A DNA stretch of 64,000 nt from Streptomyces sp. DH41 (GCF_029813785.1 NZ_JARVKY010000001.1:124001-188000); one strand, 5' to 3'; numbered from the stretch's first letter, positions 36,737 to 48,107 are shown. Made by a program: numbers and translations. Notes: generated by a model from the letters alone, not told the origin.

Positions 36737-37890
36737 AGGCAGACTCATCCACTTACTCACTCACCGAACACGAGTGGCCCGCGCTCGCCGCCGGCATCAT
36801 CAATCTGGCCGACGCACACGCCCGTCACTCCCTGTCCTCCGACTCTGTCCGACGCATATCCGAGGTAACGCACAACCTCTTGACCAATACCGGGTCCGAC
36901 TACTTCGAGGCAGAAACTTGGTTCCGCGAAGCTCTCACCCGCCACACCGGGCAGCCCTACTCGGTTCGTTCTTCCTACCTGACCTACTCCGCTTCCATCG
37001 CTCTGGATGTGATCGCCAAGTACCTGCGGTCGGTGCAGGGGCCGATCGGTATGCTCACGCCGACTTTCGACAGTGTGCCGGCGCTCTTCGCCAGGAGCGG
37101 CCTGGATTTGGTACCCGTCCCAGAAGACCGAATCCTGCCGAACTGCGACACCGGCTTCCTCGACTCACTGGAGCTCGGCGCACTCGTCGTCGTAGCGCCG
37201 AACAACCCGACCGGCGCCATACTGTCACCCGATCAGATATCCGCACTTTTCGAGTGGGCGGCTCGACACGACATACTTCTCGTTCTTGACGCGTCATTCC
37301 GGATGTTCGATCCAGGGCTGAAGCTGGACCTCGTCGAAATGGCAAACGACATCGGAGCCGACGTCACGACGGTCGATGACACCGGCAAGGCCATCCCCTT
37401 GCACGACACCAAGGTCGGAGTGCTCACAGCTACCCGTGCCCTTGCCCGCGACCTCGGTTCCATCTGCACCGATGTACTCCTCAACGTCTCGGAGCTCAAC
37501 ATCCGGATGCTCGCGGCGCTGCTGGAGGACGACGGACCGCACGGGGAAGCCGCCCGTGCTCGCGCTGTCGCCGCCGCCAATCAACGGCATCTGGAACAAC
37601 GTTTCAGTCTCACACTGGACCTTCCGGATGAGCACGCATTCCAACGAAGCGTCGCCTGGTTGCACCTGGGGGAAAACCGGGACGCTGTCATCGATGCCTG
37701 CCGAGCCCGGTCAGTGCAGGTGCTGCCAGGTGACCGCTTCTACTGGGACCGTGATCGCGGCGACACAGACAATCCGGGATCGCAGTGGATACGCGTGCCG
37801 CTCCTGCGCGACAAGGACTTGTTCAGCCGGGGCCTGGACGCCCTGGACAGCGCCCGACGTTCCGCAAAAACCCCCGGGGAGACGGTGTGA
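36733..37890 (+). CDS. PLP-dependent aminotransferase-fold protein (class I/II)
   Basis: A 385-residue fold-type I PLP protein starting at GTG 36733. Visible signatures: VVVAPNNPTGAI (153-163), LVLDASFRMF with D186 for the pyridine nitrogen, and DTGKAIPLHDTKVG, where K219 aligns with the Schiff-base lysine and K227 replaces the usual Arg. A long helical N-terminus (to ~75) precedes the fold. Family members transaminate amino acids or make C-C/C-S bonds. It is coupled by four-base overlaps to the methyltransferase upstream and the dehydrogenase downstream, suggesting one pathway or complex. No peptide- or polyketide-biosynthesis genes are next to it. Confidence 0.8.
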   Translation: MKADSSTYSLTEHEWPALAAGIINLADAHARHSLSSDSVRRISEVTHNLLTNTGSDYFEAETWFREALTRHTGQPYSVRSSYLTYSASIALDVIAKYLRSVQGPIGMLTPTFDSVPALFARSGLDLVPVPEDRILPNCDTGFLDSLELGALVVVAPNNPTGAILSPDQISALFEWAARHDILLVLDASFRMFDPGLKLDLVEMANDIGADVTTVDDTGKAIPLHDTKVGVLTATRALARDLGSICTDVLLNVSELNIRMLAALLEDDGPHGEAARARAVAAANQRHLEQRFSLTLDLPDEHAFQRSVAWLHLGENRDAVIDACRARSVQVLPGDRFYWDRDRGDTDNPGSQWIRVPLLRDKDLFSRGLDALDSARRSAKTPGETV

Positions 37891-38930
37891 GCAGCGACGG
37901 CAGAATCGTATTGGTGACCGGAACCACACTGGTCGTCCCCTCGGCGCTCCAAGAGGTCGAGGCCCGCGGGTACACCCTACGCAGACTTGAGCAGGACGAG
38001 ATCAGCGGGGCTGAGCTCCGCCAGGCACTGCTAGGCGCGTCGGGGTATGTCATCGGCGGTTACGAGGAACCGGAGGCCGAGCACTTCGAGGAAGCGGATC
38101 TGCTAGAGGCTGTGGCCTTCGTGGGCTCCGATTACCGGGGCCTCGTGCCGGGTTGGCAGCGTGCCATGGAACTCGGCATTGCCTTTTCCGCGACCCCGGG
38201 CGCGAATGCCGACTCCGTGGCCGAATTCACGACCCTCCTCATGCTGTCTCTGGCACGACCAATTCTCGGATCAGTGGCTCGTCCGGGAGTTGACGGGCTC
38301 ATCACGCCCGAAACCATGGGTCCTGCGGCGTTGGAACTGCGTGGTCTCACCCTTGGTGTCATCGGCCCGGGCCGTATCGGTACGCGTGTGGCCACTATCG
38401 CTTCGGCCGGTCTTGGCATGCGCGTCGTCTATTCCGGTCCACGCCGGAAGCCAGAGTTCGAATCCGCTACTTCGGCGCAATATCTCGAGAAGGCGGAGCT
38501 ACTGGCAATGTCGAACGTAGTGAGTCTGCATCGTCCCGGACCTGCACGGGGCGAGCGGCCGGAGATCGGCCGCACCGATCTGGAGCAGATGAAGGACGGT
38601 GCACTGCTGATCAACTGCGGGCATCCAGACCTCGTTGATCCGGCCGCCCTCTTTCAGGTCCTCAGTGGGAATCGCGGGATACGGGCGGCGAGCGATGGGC
38701 TGCGCCGCTCGCCTGCCTGGCAGGACCTGGTGACCCTGGGGCCCGAGCGCTTCCTGTGTCTCCCGCAGACAGGCTTTCACACCACGGCGGCGGACCTGCG
38801 GGCTTCGTCGCTCGCCGTGCAGACGGTCTGCGCCGTTTTAGAGGGTACGGACGCGGAGTTCGCAGTCGAGAACCCGGGCTACCGAGAAGTCAGACAGGCA
38901 ATCGGGCGAGTGATCAAGGACCGCGGTTGA
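37887..38930 (+). CDS. D-2-hydroxyacid dehydrogenase-fold protein, atypical active site
   Basis: A 347-residue protein from GTG 37887 with the NAD-binding core LTLGVIGPGRIGTRVATIAS (GxGxxG at 160-165) and the family layout around it (SLHRPGP, GALLINCGHPDLVDPAAL, LPQTGFHT). In active members the catalytic Arg lies in N-x-x-R-G; here the corresponding text is NCGH, so Arg is missing. The Glu position is also not preserved (AASDGLRRSP); a His at 298 may remain. The fold and cofactor binding look intact, but the reaction may differ. Third gene of the coupled operon; it ends 17 bases from the convergent WD40-KAP gene. Confidence 0.8.
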   Translation: MSSDGRIVLVTGTTLVVPSALQEVEARGYTLRRLEQDEISGAELRQALLGASGYVIGGYEEPEAEHFEEADLLEAVAFVGSDYRGLVPGWQRAMELGIAFSATPGANADSVAEFTTLLMLSLARPILGSVARPGVDGLITPETMGPAALELRGLTLGVIGPGRIGTRVATIASAGLGMRVVYSGPRRKPEFESATSAQYLEKAELLAMSNVVSLHRPGPARGERPEIGRTDLEQMKDGALLINCGHPDLVDPAALFQVLSGNRGIRAASDGLRRSPAWQDLVTLGPERFLCLPQTGFHTTAADLRASSLAVQTVCAVLEGTDAEFAVENPGYREVRQAIGRVIKDRG

Positions 38931-38947
38931 GACCTGCGGGAAACCGC

Positions 38948-41900
38948 TCACAAGACCCGGCTCGCCAGTCTCGCGATCGCCTCCCCGTCCTGGGTGCGCA
39001 GCAACTGCCTGAGCCCTCCTACCGCGGGCTCCAGACGGGGCTGGTCAAGTCCCAGTACTTTCAGTCCCTCTGCCCATGAGAGATCGTTCTCGGCCGCCGC
39101 CGCGAGTACGCCCAGCCCCCGCCCTCCCTCCACCCGGCGGTGCAGCCGGCGCTGCAACGCGGGCCATCGCACGACGATCTCGGCCACGTACACCAGCAGA
39201 CAGGCGCGTTCCACCGCCGCCTCGGATCGGGCCAGCGGCTCGTCCACCATGAGCGCTCGTTCATAGAGCTGCCAGACGTTCAGCATTCGCTTGGCTTCAC
39301 GGATCGACGGTTCCTCCAGCCCTGCGATTCGTTCTTTCAGGAGACTCTGGATCCTGGGATGTTGTTCGAGGGTGCGTACAGCGAGGACCGCGGTGGGTGC
39401 GGACCTGCGTGTGTTTCCCGGACTGGAACCGCCTGTGGGTACGGTGGCCGGTGCCGCCGGGGGCGCGCCCTGCACAGCGGACACGACGTGGGTTCGACTC
39501 CGTGGCGCCGGAACGTCCACAGGTAGGGACGTCCGATGTGCGGACGGCAGACGGGTCACGGTTTCGACGAAGCCCGCCACTCCCTGGTCCGAGACCTGGG
39601 GTAGCACGACAGGCAGTTGGACGAGCTTGCGCAAGAAGGCCCAACCAGGGCTCGGGTCCTGCGCGTAGACGCCTGGATCGGTATCGGTCGCACTCGTGTA
39701 GGCGTCCAGATGACCGGCCACCACCGAGGGGTCGAGACCGATGACGAAGCGGGCACGTAATCCGTGCCCGGTGGCGATGCCGTTCAGGAAGAGATTGACG
39801 GCTTCGAACACCTCGGCGGTGGTATCACTGCGGCACCGGTCCAGGTCGTCGATGAACACCACGAGTTCATTACCCGTGTCAGCGAGATCACCCAGCAACT
39901 GCCCGATGTCGTGCTGCAACAGGTACAGCGACCCCGCCGAAGCGCGGAGAAGCGGGTCAGCGGCCTGGTCCTGGCTGTCCTGAGCATCTGGTTCCCCGCC
40001 CTCGTGTACCGGCAGGCGCAGCATCGCGCCCGGGATGAAGAGGGAGGCACGACCAACGCAGTACCGGACGAGGGAATGGATCAGCACCGCGAGCAGGAAT
40101 ACGACGGCGACGACGAACGAGACGTCGGCTGCCGTCCAATCCGTACTGAAAAGGTCCATAGACCTGTTCAATGCGGCAAGGCCGAGGAGAAAGGGCAGCA
40201 GCACGGTGACAATGCCGACGCCGAGCAGAGGCGAGACGGTGCGCCGGAGCAGTAGCCGCCGTAGGGCGAAGCGGTCGACACGCTCCAGATTGCGGGTGAA
40301 CCAGTAGCGCTCGCGTTCGCTCTCGCTCGGGTAGAGCACGGGTGCCACTGCCTCAATGATCTCCCCGGCCAGTCCCGCCCAGACCTGTTGTCCGGACTGG
40401 TAGAACCAGGGGTTGAACCAGGCGGTGACGATGCCGGCTTGACCGGGGTCAGTTTCGGGTGCAGATCGGTGGCGACCGTATTTGCCGATCAGGCGCACGG
40501 CCTCACGCGCGGTCATGGGTCGCTTGCGGGGGTGGGTCGCGCCGGAGCTGGCCGGACTCGGTGCCAGATCGCGTACCAGGCTCATCAGGGTACTTTTCCC
40601 GCTACCCCAGGGTCCCTCGACGCTGATCACACTCGGGCCGCCCTCCCCTTTCGACGGGTCGATGGGCCGGAAGGCCTGGTGGGCGAGGGCGCGAGCGAGA
40701 GCGTTACGGCCGAGCAGGTCCGTTTGGGCCGGGGCATCCGACATACCCCACAAGGTGACTGGTCCGGTTTCGATCGTCCGGACCGCTTCTCCCGTCCTCG
40801 GATTCCACAATCTTACGGTTCCGTCATACCCGGCGGACGCGATCCGCTGGCCGCCCGAGGGGGTGGTCCAACTCGTCAAGGCCCAGACACCCGATGTGTG
40901 ACCCACGAGAGGCTCGCCTGCCGAGGTCTGTGTATGCGGGTCCCACACCCGGACGGTGTCGTCGTCGCTGCCGCTGGCCAAACGGATCCCGCCGTCTGCG
41001 TCCTGCCAATTGGTCAGGGCCCCAATACGTGCGGCGTGCCCTGTGAGCGGGCCGCCCAGCGCGGCCCCCGTCTCGGGATCCCAAGTCCGCACAACAGCGT
41101 CGAAGCCCGCCGAGGCGAGTGCGGGCAGTCCTTGATCGGTGGTCCATACGGCCAGTGCTCGCGCCCATGCGGTATGACCGGCCATCTCCGCGCCCACCGC
41201 ATCGCCGGTCTCCGGGTCCCAGATCCTTATGTGGCCGTCGTCCCCAGCCGAAGCCAGTCGTTGCGATCCTTCGGCATTCGTCCACGCCGCCAGAGCCAAC
41301 ACCCACGGTGAGCCGGACGCCCATTCCCGGACGAGCGCTCCTGTCTCCGGATCCCAGACACGTACGACGCCGTCGGTTCCGCCCGAGGCCAGGCACCATG
41401 CACCGTTCGCCCCCTGCCACGAGGCGAGGGCCGGCAGCCAGGCCGCTTGTCCCGGCAGCGGTTCGTACAACGCGGCTCCCGTGTCGGGATCCCAGACCCG
41501 GACGGTACCGTCGTCACCGGCCGAGGCGAGCCGGGATCGACCATCCGCGCGTGTCCAACTCGTGAGCGCCCAGATTCCGGCCGTGTGCCCTGTCAGAGGC
41601 GGTCCGGCGGGTGTACCCGACTCGGGGTCCCAGAGGCGGATAATCGCATCATCCCCCGCTGAGGCCAGTCGTACGGACCCATCAGCGCTCTGCCAACTGG
41701 TAAGCGCCCACTGGCCGGCGACGTGGCCGATCAACGGCTGCATCACGTCGAGGCCCGTCCGGGGATCCCACAGCCGGATCGTCCCTCCGTCGCCAGCGGT
41801 GACCAGACAGGAGTCTCCGCTGTCGTCGGTCCATGCGGCGACGGCAGGCATCCAACCGAGATGACCGGGCGAGGGGTCGCCCACGGCGGTGCCGGTCTCG

Positions 41901-42742
41901 GCATTCCAGATACGAACAGTGCCGTCTGCGGCGGCAGACGCGAGCAGCGTCCCGCCGTCGTGGCCGGCCCACACAGCGAAGGAGCGTACGGCGGCCGTGT
42001 GCCCGGTCATGGGTTCACAGACGGAGCGCCCCTCGGCGTCCCGGACCTCTACCGTGCCGTCCACTCCGCCGATCGCGAGCCGGGCCGAGCCATCCGGGGT
42101 CTGCCAGGCCTTGAGTGCGTAGACGCCCGCAGCGCATAACTGAGGGATCCGGCCCGTAGGTTCGCCGGTTTCGGCATTCCACAGGTGCACGTCGCCGCCG
42201 TCGCCGCCGGCCGCCAACCGCACAGAACCGTCAGGGAGGACGAGCGCCGCAACCGCCCAGAGACCACCCGAACTCGCGATCAACGGATCCCCCAGCGGGT
42301 CTCCGCTGCGGGCGTCCCAGATCCGGACGGTGTGATCCGCACTGGCCGAGGCGATCCGGGCCCCGCCGTCCGGTGCGGTCCAGTTCGTCAGGCCCATGAC
42401 CCATTCACTGTGTCCGGTCAGGGGTCCCACGACGGCCGTTCCCCGGGCCGGGTCCCAGATCCACACCGTGTGGTCCTCGCCTGACGACGCCAGACGATGC
42501 TCCCCTGTACCGTCTCTCCACTGGGTCAGCGCGCCGACGCAGGCTGTGTGGCCGATCAACGGGGACCCCAGGGGGGTGCCAGACCGCAGGTCCCAGACGC
42601 GTACCGTACGGTCCGCGCCCGCCGAGGCCAGACGTAATGCGCCGTTCGCCTCACGCCAGGTCACCAAAGCCCCAACGCCGCCGGGCTGGGGATCGAGCCA
42701 CGGGATGCCGTCCTCGGAGGGGGCGACAACGGGGACGGTCAT
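38948..42742 (-). CDS. WD40-repeat KAP-family NTPase, membrane-anchored
   Basis: A 1264-residue protein. Residues ~20-665 are 14 WD repeats of ~46 residues with a regular LASAGDDGTVRVWDPETG core, enough for two seven-blade propellers. A KAP P-loop NTPase follows: Walker A SVEGPWGSGKST near 710-720, two transmembrane helices at about 830-860 and 875-900 inserted between Walker A and B as usual in KAP NTPases, and Walker B ELVVFIDDLDRC near 960. The C-terminal ~250 residues are helical with a Pro/Arg-rich linker. KAP NTPases include phage-exclusion protein PifA of F, so a membrane-linked defence sensor is plausible. ATG 42742 is the likely start; no strong ribosome-binding site precedes it. Convergent with the three-gene operon. 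Confidence 0.85.
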   Translation of the reverse strand: MTVPVVAPSEDGIPWLDPQPGGVGALVTWREANGALRLASAGADRTVRVWDLRSGTPLGSPLIGHTACVGALTQWRDGTGEHRLASSGEDHTVWIWDPARGTAVVGPLTGHSEWVMGLTNWTAPDGGARIASASADHTVRIWDARSGDPLGDPLIASSGGLWAVAALVLPDGSVRLAAGGDGGDVHLWNAETGEPTGRIPQLCAAGVYALKAWQTPDGSARLAIGGVDGTVEVRDAEGRSVCEPMTGHTAAVRSFAVWAGHDGGTLLASAAADGTVRIWNAETGTAVGDPSPGHLGWMPAVAAWTDDSGDSCLVTAGDGGTIRLWDPRTGLDVMQPLIGHVAGQWALTSWQSADGSVRLASAGDDAIIRLWDPESGTPAGPPLTGHTAGIWALTSWTRADGRSRLASAGDDGTVRVWDPDTGAALYEPLPGQAAWLPALASWQGANGAWCLASGGTDGVVRVWDPETGALVREWASGSPWVLALAAWTNAEGSQRLASAGDDGHIRIWDPETGDAVGAEMAGHTAWARALAVWTTDQGLPALASAGFDAVVRTWDPETGAALGGPLTGHAARIGALTNWQDADGGIRLASGSDDDTVRVWDPHTQTSAGEPLVGHTSGVWALTSWTTPSGGQRIASAGYDGTVRLWNPRTGEAVRTIETGPVTLWGMSDAPAQTDLLGRNALARALAHQAFRPIDPSKGEGGPSVISVEGPWGSGKSTLMSLVRDLAPSPASSGATHPRKRPMTAREAVRLIGKYGRHRSAPETDPGQAGIVTAWFNPWFYQSGQQVWAGLAGEIIEAVAPVLYPSESERERYWFTRNLERVDRFALRRLLLRRTVSPLLGVGIVTVLLPFLLGLAALNRSMDLFSTDWTAADVSFVVAVVFLLAVLIHSLVRYCVGRASLFIPGAMLRLPVHEGGEPDAQDSQDQAADPLLRASAGSLYLLQHDIGQLLGDLADTGNELVVFIDDLDRCRSDTTAEVFEAVNLFLNGIATGHGLRARFVIGLDPSVVAGHLDAYTSATDTDPGVYAQDPSPGWAFLRKLVQLPVVLPQVSDQGVAGFVETVTRLPSAHRTSLPVDVPAPRSRTHVVSAVQGAPPAAPATVPTGGSSPGNTRRSAPTAVLAVRTLEQHPRIQSLLKERIAGLEEPSIREAKRMLNVWQLYERALMVDEPLARSEAAVERACLLVYVAEIVVRWPALQRRLHRRVEGGRGLGVLAAAAENDLSWAEGLKVLGLDQPRLEPAVGGLRQLLRTQDGEAIARLASRVL

Positions 42743-43488
42743 ACCCGAGGACGCCTCGGGGTGAGGCGACGATTTCGCTGAGGAGCCTTGGCGCCCGCCA
42801 GGACAACGGGGGCGATTCGGAACCCGGCCCCGTGCACCACAGATGCCCCTTTGGACCTGAACGCGGAATCCACTACGCCCCCTTGAGCCGAAATCGAGTT
42901 CGTGCGGGGGATGCCTACCCGGCAAGGGCAGGTTCATTCGCCGGGCTCGGCACGGCTGTCCGCGCCCTCTCAAACTGGCCCACGATACTCGCTAACCCCG
43001 CGCGGGTGAAGGTACCGCGGTGCCGCCGACCGTGGTGCACAGGACCATCTGATCGGGGCTCCGCTCGCGCGGCCTGGACCGCGCCGGACACGACGAGCCG
43101 TCCGGCCACCGCCTCCGCGACCCGCACCTTGCGGGCGACCGCGCAGCCGGACCCGCGTCATCACCCTGCCGATTCTCGTTCGGTGTCGGACAAAACCGTG
43201 TACCCGGCGCACGAGCCCCCTCGGGACGTCGGTGACCAGAAAGTGGCTCCGTTGCTCGCACGGTAAGCCCGGTGCGGGCGCGGAGACAGCTGGGAACGCG
43301 TCAGTTCTCCATGCCCGGGCACAGGCGTACGCTGGACCAGTCCCGTCATGCTTGGACTTGTCCGTGAACCAGAGGCGAATTTGACGCTCGCTCTGGCCAG
43401 AAGCAGCCATCGGAGCCTCATTCCCTCATTCATCTGAACGGCGGCCACGGCTGCCGTGTCGAGGTCTCACGTCCCGACTGGGGGTGGC
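42743..43488. other. Gene-poor right edge of the island
   Basis: About 750 bases with no supported gene. On the minus strand around 43060-43160 a short coding-like stretch reads VARKVRVAEAVAGRLVVSGA, but it lacks a start with a ribosome-binding site and quickly degrades; it may be the remnant of a gene removed when the island formed. The promoter of the WD40-KAP gene should lie in 42743-42950 and that of the GNAT gene before 43489. Confidence 0.4.
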
Positions 43489-44034
43489 ATGACCGCCGAA
43501 CCGTTTGAGCGCGCCCTGGACCACGAGAAGCGCCTCACCCGGCCGACACCTCAAACGGAATCACCGCCTCCGCTGTTGCGGCCGGCACGGGAGTCCGACC
43601 TGCCCGAACTGGAGCGGCTCGACAAGGAGGTCTACCAGGAGGTCGCCTATCCGGCGTTCCTGCTGCGGCAGCTCCACGACCTGTACGCCGGTCCCGCCGG
43701 TCATCTCCTCGTCCTCGACGACGGTGACGGCCGGCTACGCGGCTACGTCCTGGCCGCCACCGCGGCGTTCCACCGGGACAGCTGGGTACTCGGTCTGTGC
43801 GTGGCCGAGGACCGGCGCAGGCAGGGGCTGGGCCGGGAGCTGATGCTGGAGGTTCTGGAGCGGCTGCGCCGCTGCGGGACCGAACGGGTCCGGCTGACCG
43901 TGGAGCCCGCCAACGACGCCGCGATCCTGTTCTACCGTTCCCTGGGCTTCCGTCCGGAACCGCCCGACGGGGGGCTGCGCCGGGACTACTTCGGTCCGGG
44001 TGGGGACCGCGAGGTGATGTGCCTCGTGCTGTGA
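43489..44034 (+). CDS. GNAT N-acetyltransferase
   Basis: A 181-residue GNAT enzyme from ATG 43489 (GGGGGTGG upstream). Acetyl-CoA pyrophosphate-binding motif A is clear: VLGLCVAEDRRRQGLGRELML (RRQGLG), with the beta4-alpha3 elements before it (LLRPARESDLPELERLDKEVY) and the C-terminal NDAAILFYRSLGFRPEP motif B typical of RimI-like members. The substrate (protein N-terminus, antibiotic or small molecule) is unknown. It ends 27 bases before the convergent TerB-like gene and marks the return to core chromosome. Confidence 0.9.
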   Translation: MTAEPFERALDHEKRLTRPTPQTESPPPLLRPARESDLPELERLDKEVYQEVAYPAFLLRQLHDLYAGPAGHLLVLDDGDGRLRGYVLAATAAFHRDSWVLGLCVAEDRRRQGLGRELMLEVLERLRRCGTERVRLTVEPANDAAILFYRSLGFRPEPPDGGLRRDYFGPGGDREVMCLVL

Positions 44035-44061
44035 CGCGCCCCGTGCCGCCTCGGCACCACA

Positions 44062-44757
44062 TCAGGACGGAGTGCGTGCCGCCGCCAGCAGGCGGGTTAC
44101 GTCCTCCGAGCAGATGGTCAGGGCCGCGCCCACGGTGGCCAGGGCGTCGCGTTCCGCGGGGGTGTAGGGGCCGTCGGCCAGGGCGATGCGGGCGCCCTGG
44201 AGGAGGATCGACTCGCGGCCGACGGTGGCGAGGTGCGGGGCCAGCGGGTCCAGCGCCTCGTGCAGTTCTATGGCCAGGCCGGGCACGCAGGGCTCCCCGT
44301 GGACCCGGCCGGTGTCCGCCTCCAGTGCCTCGACGAGCGCGTTCAGCCGGTCCTCGTCGCAGTCCTCGAACCCGGCCGCGCGCACCGCGACGGCCGCCGT
44401 CTCCAGCGACGTACGGGAGCAGGTGCCGCCCGCGGCCAGGACCGCGAGGGCGACGGTGTGGACGGCGTCGCGGAGCATCGCGGAGAAGCGGGTGGTGGTC
44501 GGGTGGTCGAGGACGTCGGTGCCGTAGTGGCGGCGGCAGGCCGCGCACTCGACGGTCGGCGCGGACTCGCCGCGCGGCAGCACGGGGACGCCGAGCATGG
44601 TGAAGCGGCGGCGGCCGGTGAGCCGCTGGTAGTTGCGGTCGCCTCCGCAGCCGGGGCAGAAGAACTCGCCGTCGCCGACGGGTGTCCACGCGGTGCGTGT
44701 GCCCAGGATGCGCGGCAGCCGGGCAGCTCGGCCGTTTCGTCCCCGTCCAGGCAGCAC
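44062..44757 (-). CDS. TerB-like protein with zinc ribbon
   Basis: From GTG 44757 (GGAGG six bases upstream) the protein has 231 residues. The N-terminus has a zinc ribbon: FFCPGCGGDRNYQ and VECAACRRHYG. The C-terminal ~130 residues are an all-helical TerB-type domain (ALAVLAAGGTCSRTSLETA, ESILLQGARIALADGPYTPAERDALATVG). TerB proteins bind metal and are linked to tellurite/stress responses. A frame extends to 44817 but that start has no ribosome-binding site. Confidence 0.8.
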   Translation of the reverse strand: MLPGRGRNGRAARLPRILGTRTAWTPVGDGEFFCPGCGGDRNYQRLTGRRRFTMLGVPVLPRGESAPTVECAACRRHYGTDVLDHPTTTRFSAMLRDAVHTVALAVLAAGGTCSRTSLETAAVAVRAAGFEDCDEDRLNALVEALEADTGRVHGEPCVPGLAIELHEALDPLAPHLATVGRESILLQGARIALADGPYTPAERDALATVGAALTICSEDVTRLLAAARTPS

Positions 44758-44887
44758 GTCGCACCTCCGTAACGGCGCGACAGCATCGTCGCGCTTGCGT
44801 GATGTTAGCCACATCACCGACGTGGAGTCAGTACCCCGGAGGAGACCTTTCCGTGACCTGCACGCGGAGATGGCCGGTATACGACGG

Positions 44888-44920
44888 GGCCCCGCCCGCC
44901 GTTTTCCGGCGAGCGGGGCC
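44888..44920. terminator. Terminator downstream of leuA
   Basis: GGCCCCGCCCGCCG pairs with CGGCGAGCGGGGCC (one mismatch) around TTTTC, about 20 bases after the leuA stop. Confidence 0.85.
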
Positions 44921-44941
44921 TCAAACCGCCGATTCGGCTGG

Positions 44942-46824
<1,883 letters not shown>

Positions 46825-47003
46825 GATGCCCAGCACCCTAGCCGAGTCACGCCGGTCACGCGGGTCCGTATCAGTATGCGGGACCATGGAGGGAACCGGG
46901 ACAAAAAGTGCCGTATACCACTCACCGCTGTCCCGAGGGGCGTCTTGGCGTCGCTTTTCACCGATCGTGATTGCGGGGGGTGACAGCGGGGTCACTCAGT
47001 GCG

Positions 47004-48086
47004 ATGGTGCTGAACATGACGACACCCGGGGGCTTCGAGCCCGTCTTCTGCACCATCGTGCCGCCCCACGTCCTCGACAAGCTCGCCGAGCAGGCGGACC
47101 CCGTGCTCTCCGGGCCCGCCCGCCGGACCCTCCAGCGCGACGCCTTCGAGCGCACCCACCGCTCGCTGACCACGGTCATCGGCGCCCCCGCCGTCGCCCC
47201 GCGCGCCGGCGACGAGCCGGAGAAGCCGCAGCGCACGATCTTCGACGCCCGGCACGGCACCGACCTGCCGGGCAAGAAGGTGCGCGGCGAGGGCGAGGAG
47301 CCCGGCAAGGACGCCACCGTGAACCGCGCCTACGCGGCGCTCGGCGCGACCTTCGAGCACTTCCTCAAGGTCTACGGGCGCAACTCCATCGACGGCGCCG
47401 GGATGCCGCTGGACGCCACCGTGCACTACGACCGCGAGTACAACAACGCCTTCTGGAACGGCGAGCAGATGGTATTCGGCGACGGGGACGGGGAGATCTT
47501 CCTCGACTTCACCATCCCCCTCGACGTGATCGGCCACGAGCTGACCCACGGTGTGATCCAGCACACCGCCAACCTGACCTACTACGGCCAGCCGGGTGCC
47601 CTCAACGAGTCGGTGGCCGACGTCTTCGGCGCCCTCATCAAGCAGTACTCGCTCGGCCAGAGTGCCGCCGACGCCGACTGGCTGATCGGCGCCGGGCTGC
47701 TCGCCCCGCGCGTGACGGGGGTGGCGCTGCGTTCCATGAAGGCCCCGGGCACGGCGTACGACGACGACGTCCTCGGCAAGGACCCGCAGCCCGCGACGAT
47801 GGACGAGTACGTGCGCACCGGCCGCGACAACGGCGGCGTCCACATCAACTCCGGCATCCCCAACCACGCCTTCTACCTCTTCGCCACCGAGCTCGGCGGA
47901 AACGCCTGGGAGCGGGCCGGGCAGGTCTGGTACGACGTGCTGACCGGGGGCGAGGTGACACAGGACGCGTCGTTCGCGGACTTCGCGACACTGACGGTGC
48001 AGGCCGCCCGGGCGCGCTACGGCGACGCCGCCGAGCTGGAGGCGGTGGGCAAGGCCTGGGAGCAGGTCGGGGTGCGGACACGGTAG
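47004..48086 (+). CDS. M4-family (thermolysin-like) metallopeptidase, cytosolic
   Basis: From ATG 47004 the protein has 360 residues; ATG 47016 is an alternative, and neither has a good ribosome-binding site. It has the zinc motif VIGHELTHGVIQH with the catalytic Glu, the third ligand Glu in LNESVADVFGAL, and the C-terminal GGVHINSGIPNHAFYL with the catalytic His. There is no signal peptide, and the propeptide is a short ~50-residue piece rather than the long one of secreted thermolysins. This is the protealysin type. The next gene, 21 bases on, is an emfourin-like inhibitor, so protease and inhibitor are made together. Confidence 0.93.
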   Translation: MVLNMTTPGGFEPVFCTIVPPHVLDKLAEQADPVLSGPARRTLQRDAFERTHRSLTTVIGAPAVAPRAGDEPEKPQRTIFDARHGTDLPGKKVRGEGEEPGKDATVNRAYAALGATFEHFLKVYGRNSIDGAGMPLDATVHYDREYNNAFWNGEQMVFGDGDGEIFLDFTIPLDVIGHELTHGVIQHTANLTYYGQPGALNESVADVFGALIKQYSLGQSAADADWLIGAGLLAPRVTGVALRSMKAPGTAYDDDVLGKDPQPATMDEYVRTGRDNGGVHINSGIPNHAFYLFATELGGNAWERAGQVWYDVLTGGEVTQDASFADFATLTVQAARARYGDAAELEAVGKAWEQVGVRTR

Positions 48087-48107
48087 TTCCGTACTAGACA
48101 CGGACCC

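Noticed and set aside
42915..43410. Several small frames at the right edge of the island
   Set aside because: No ribosome-binding sites, mutually overlapping frames and Arg-rich composition; at best a gene remnant.
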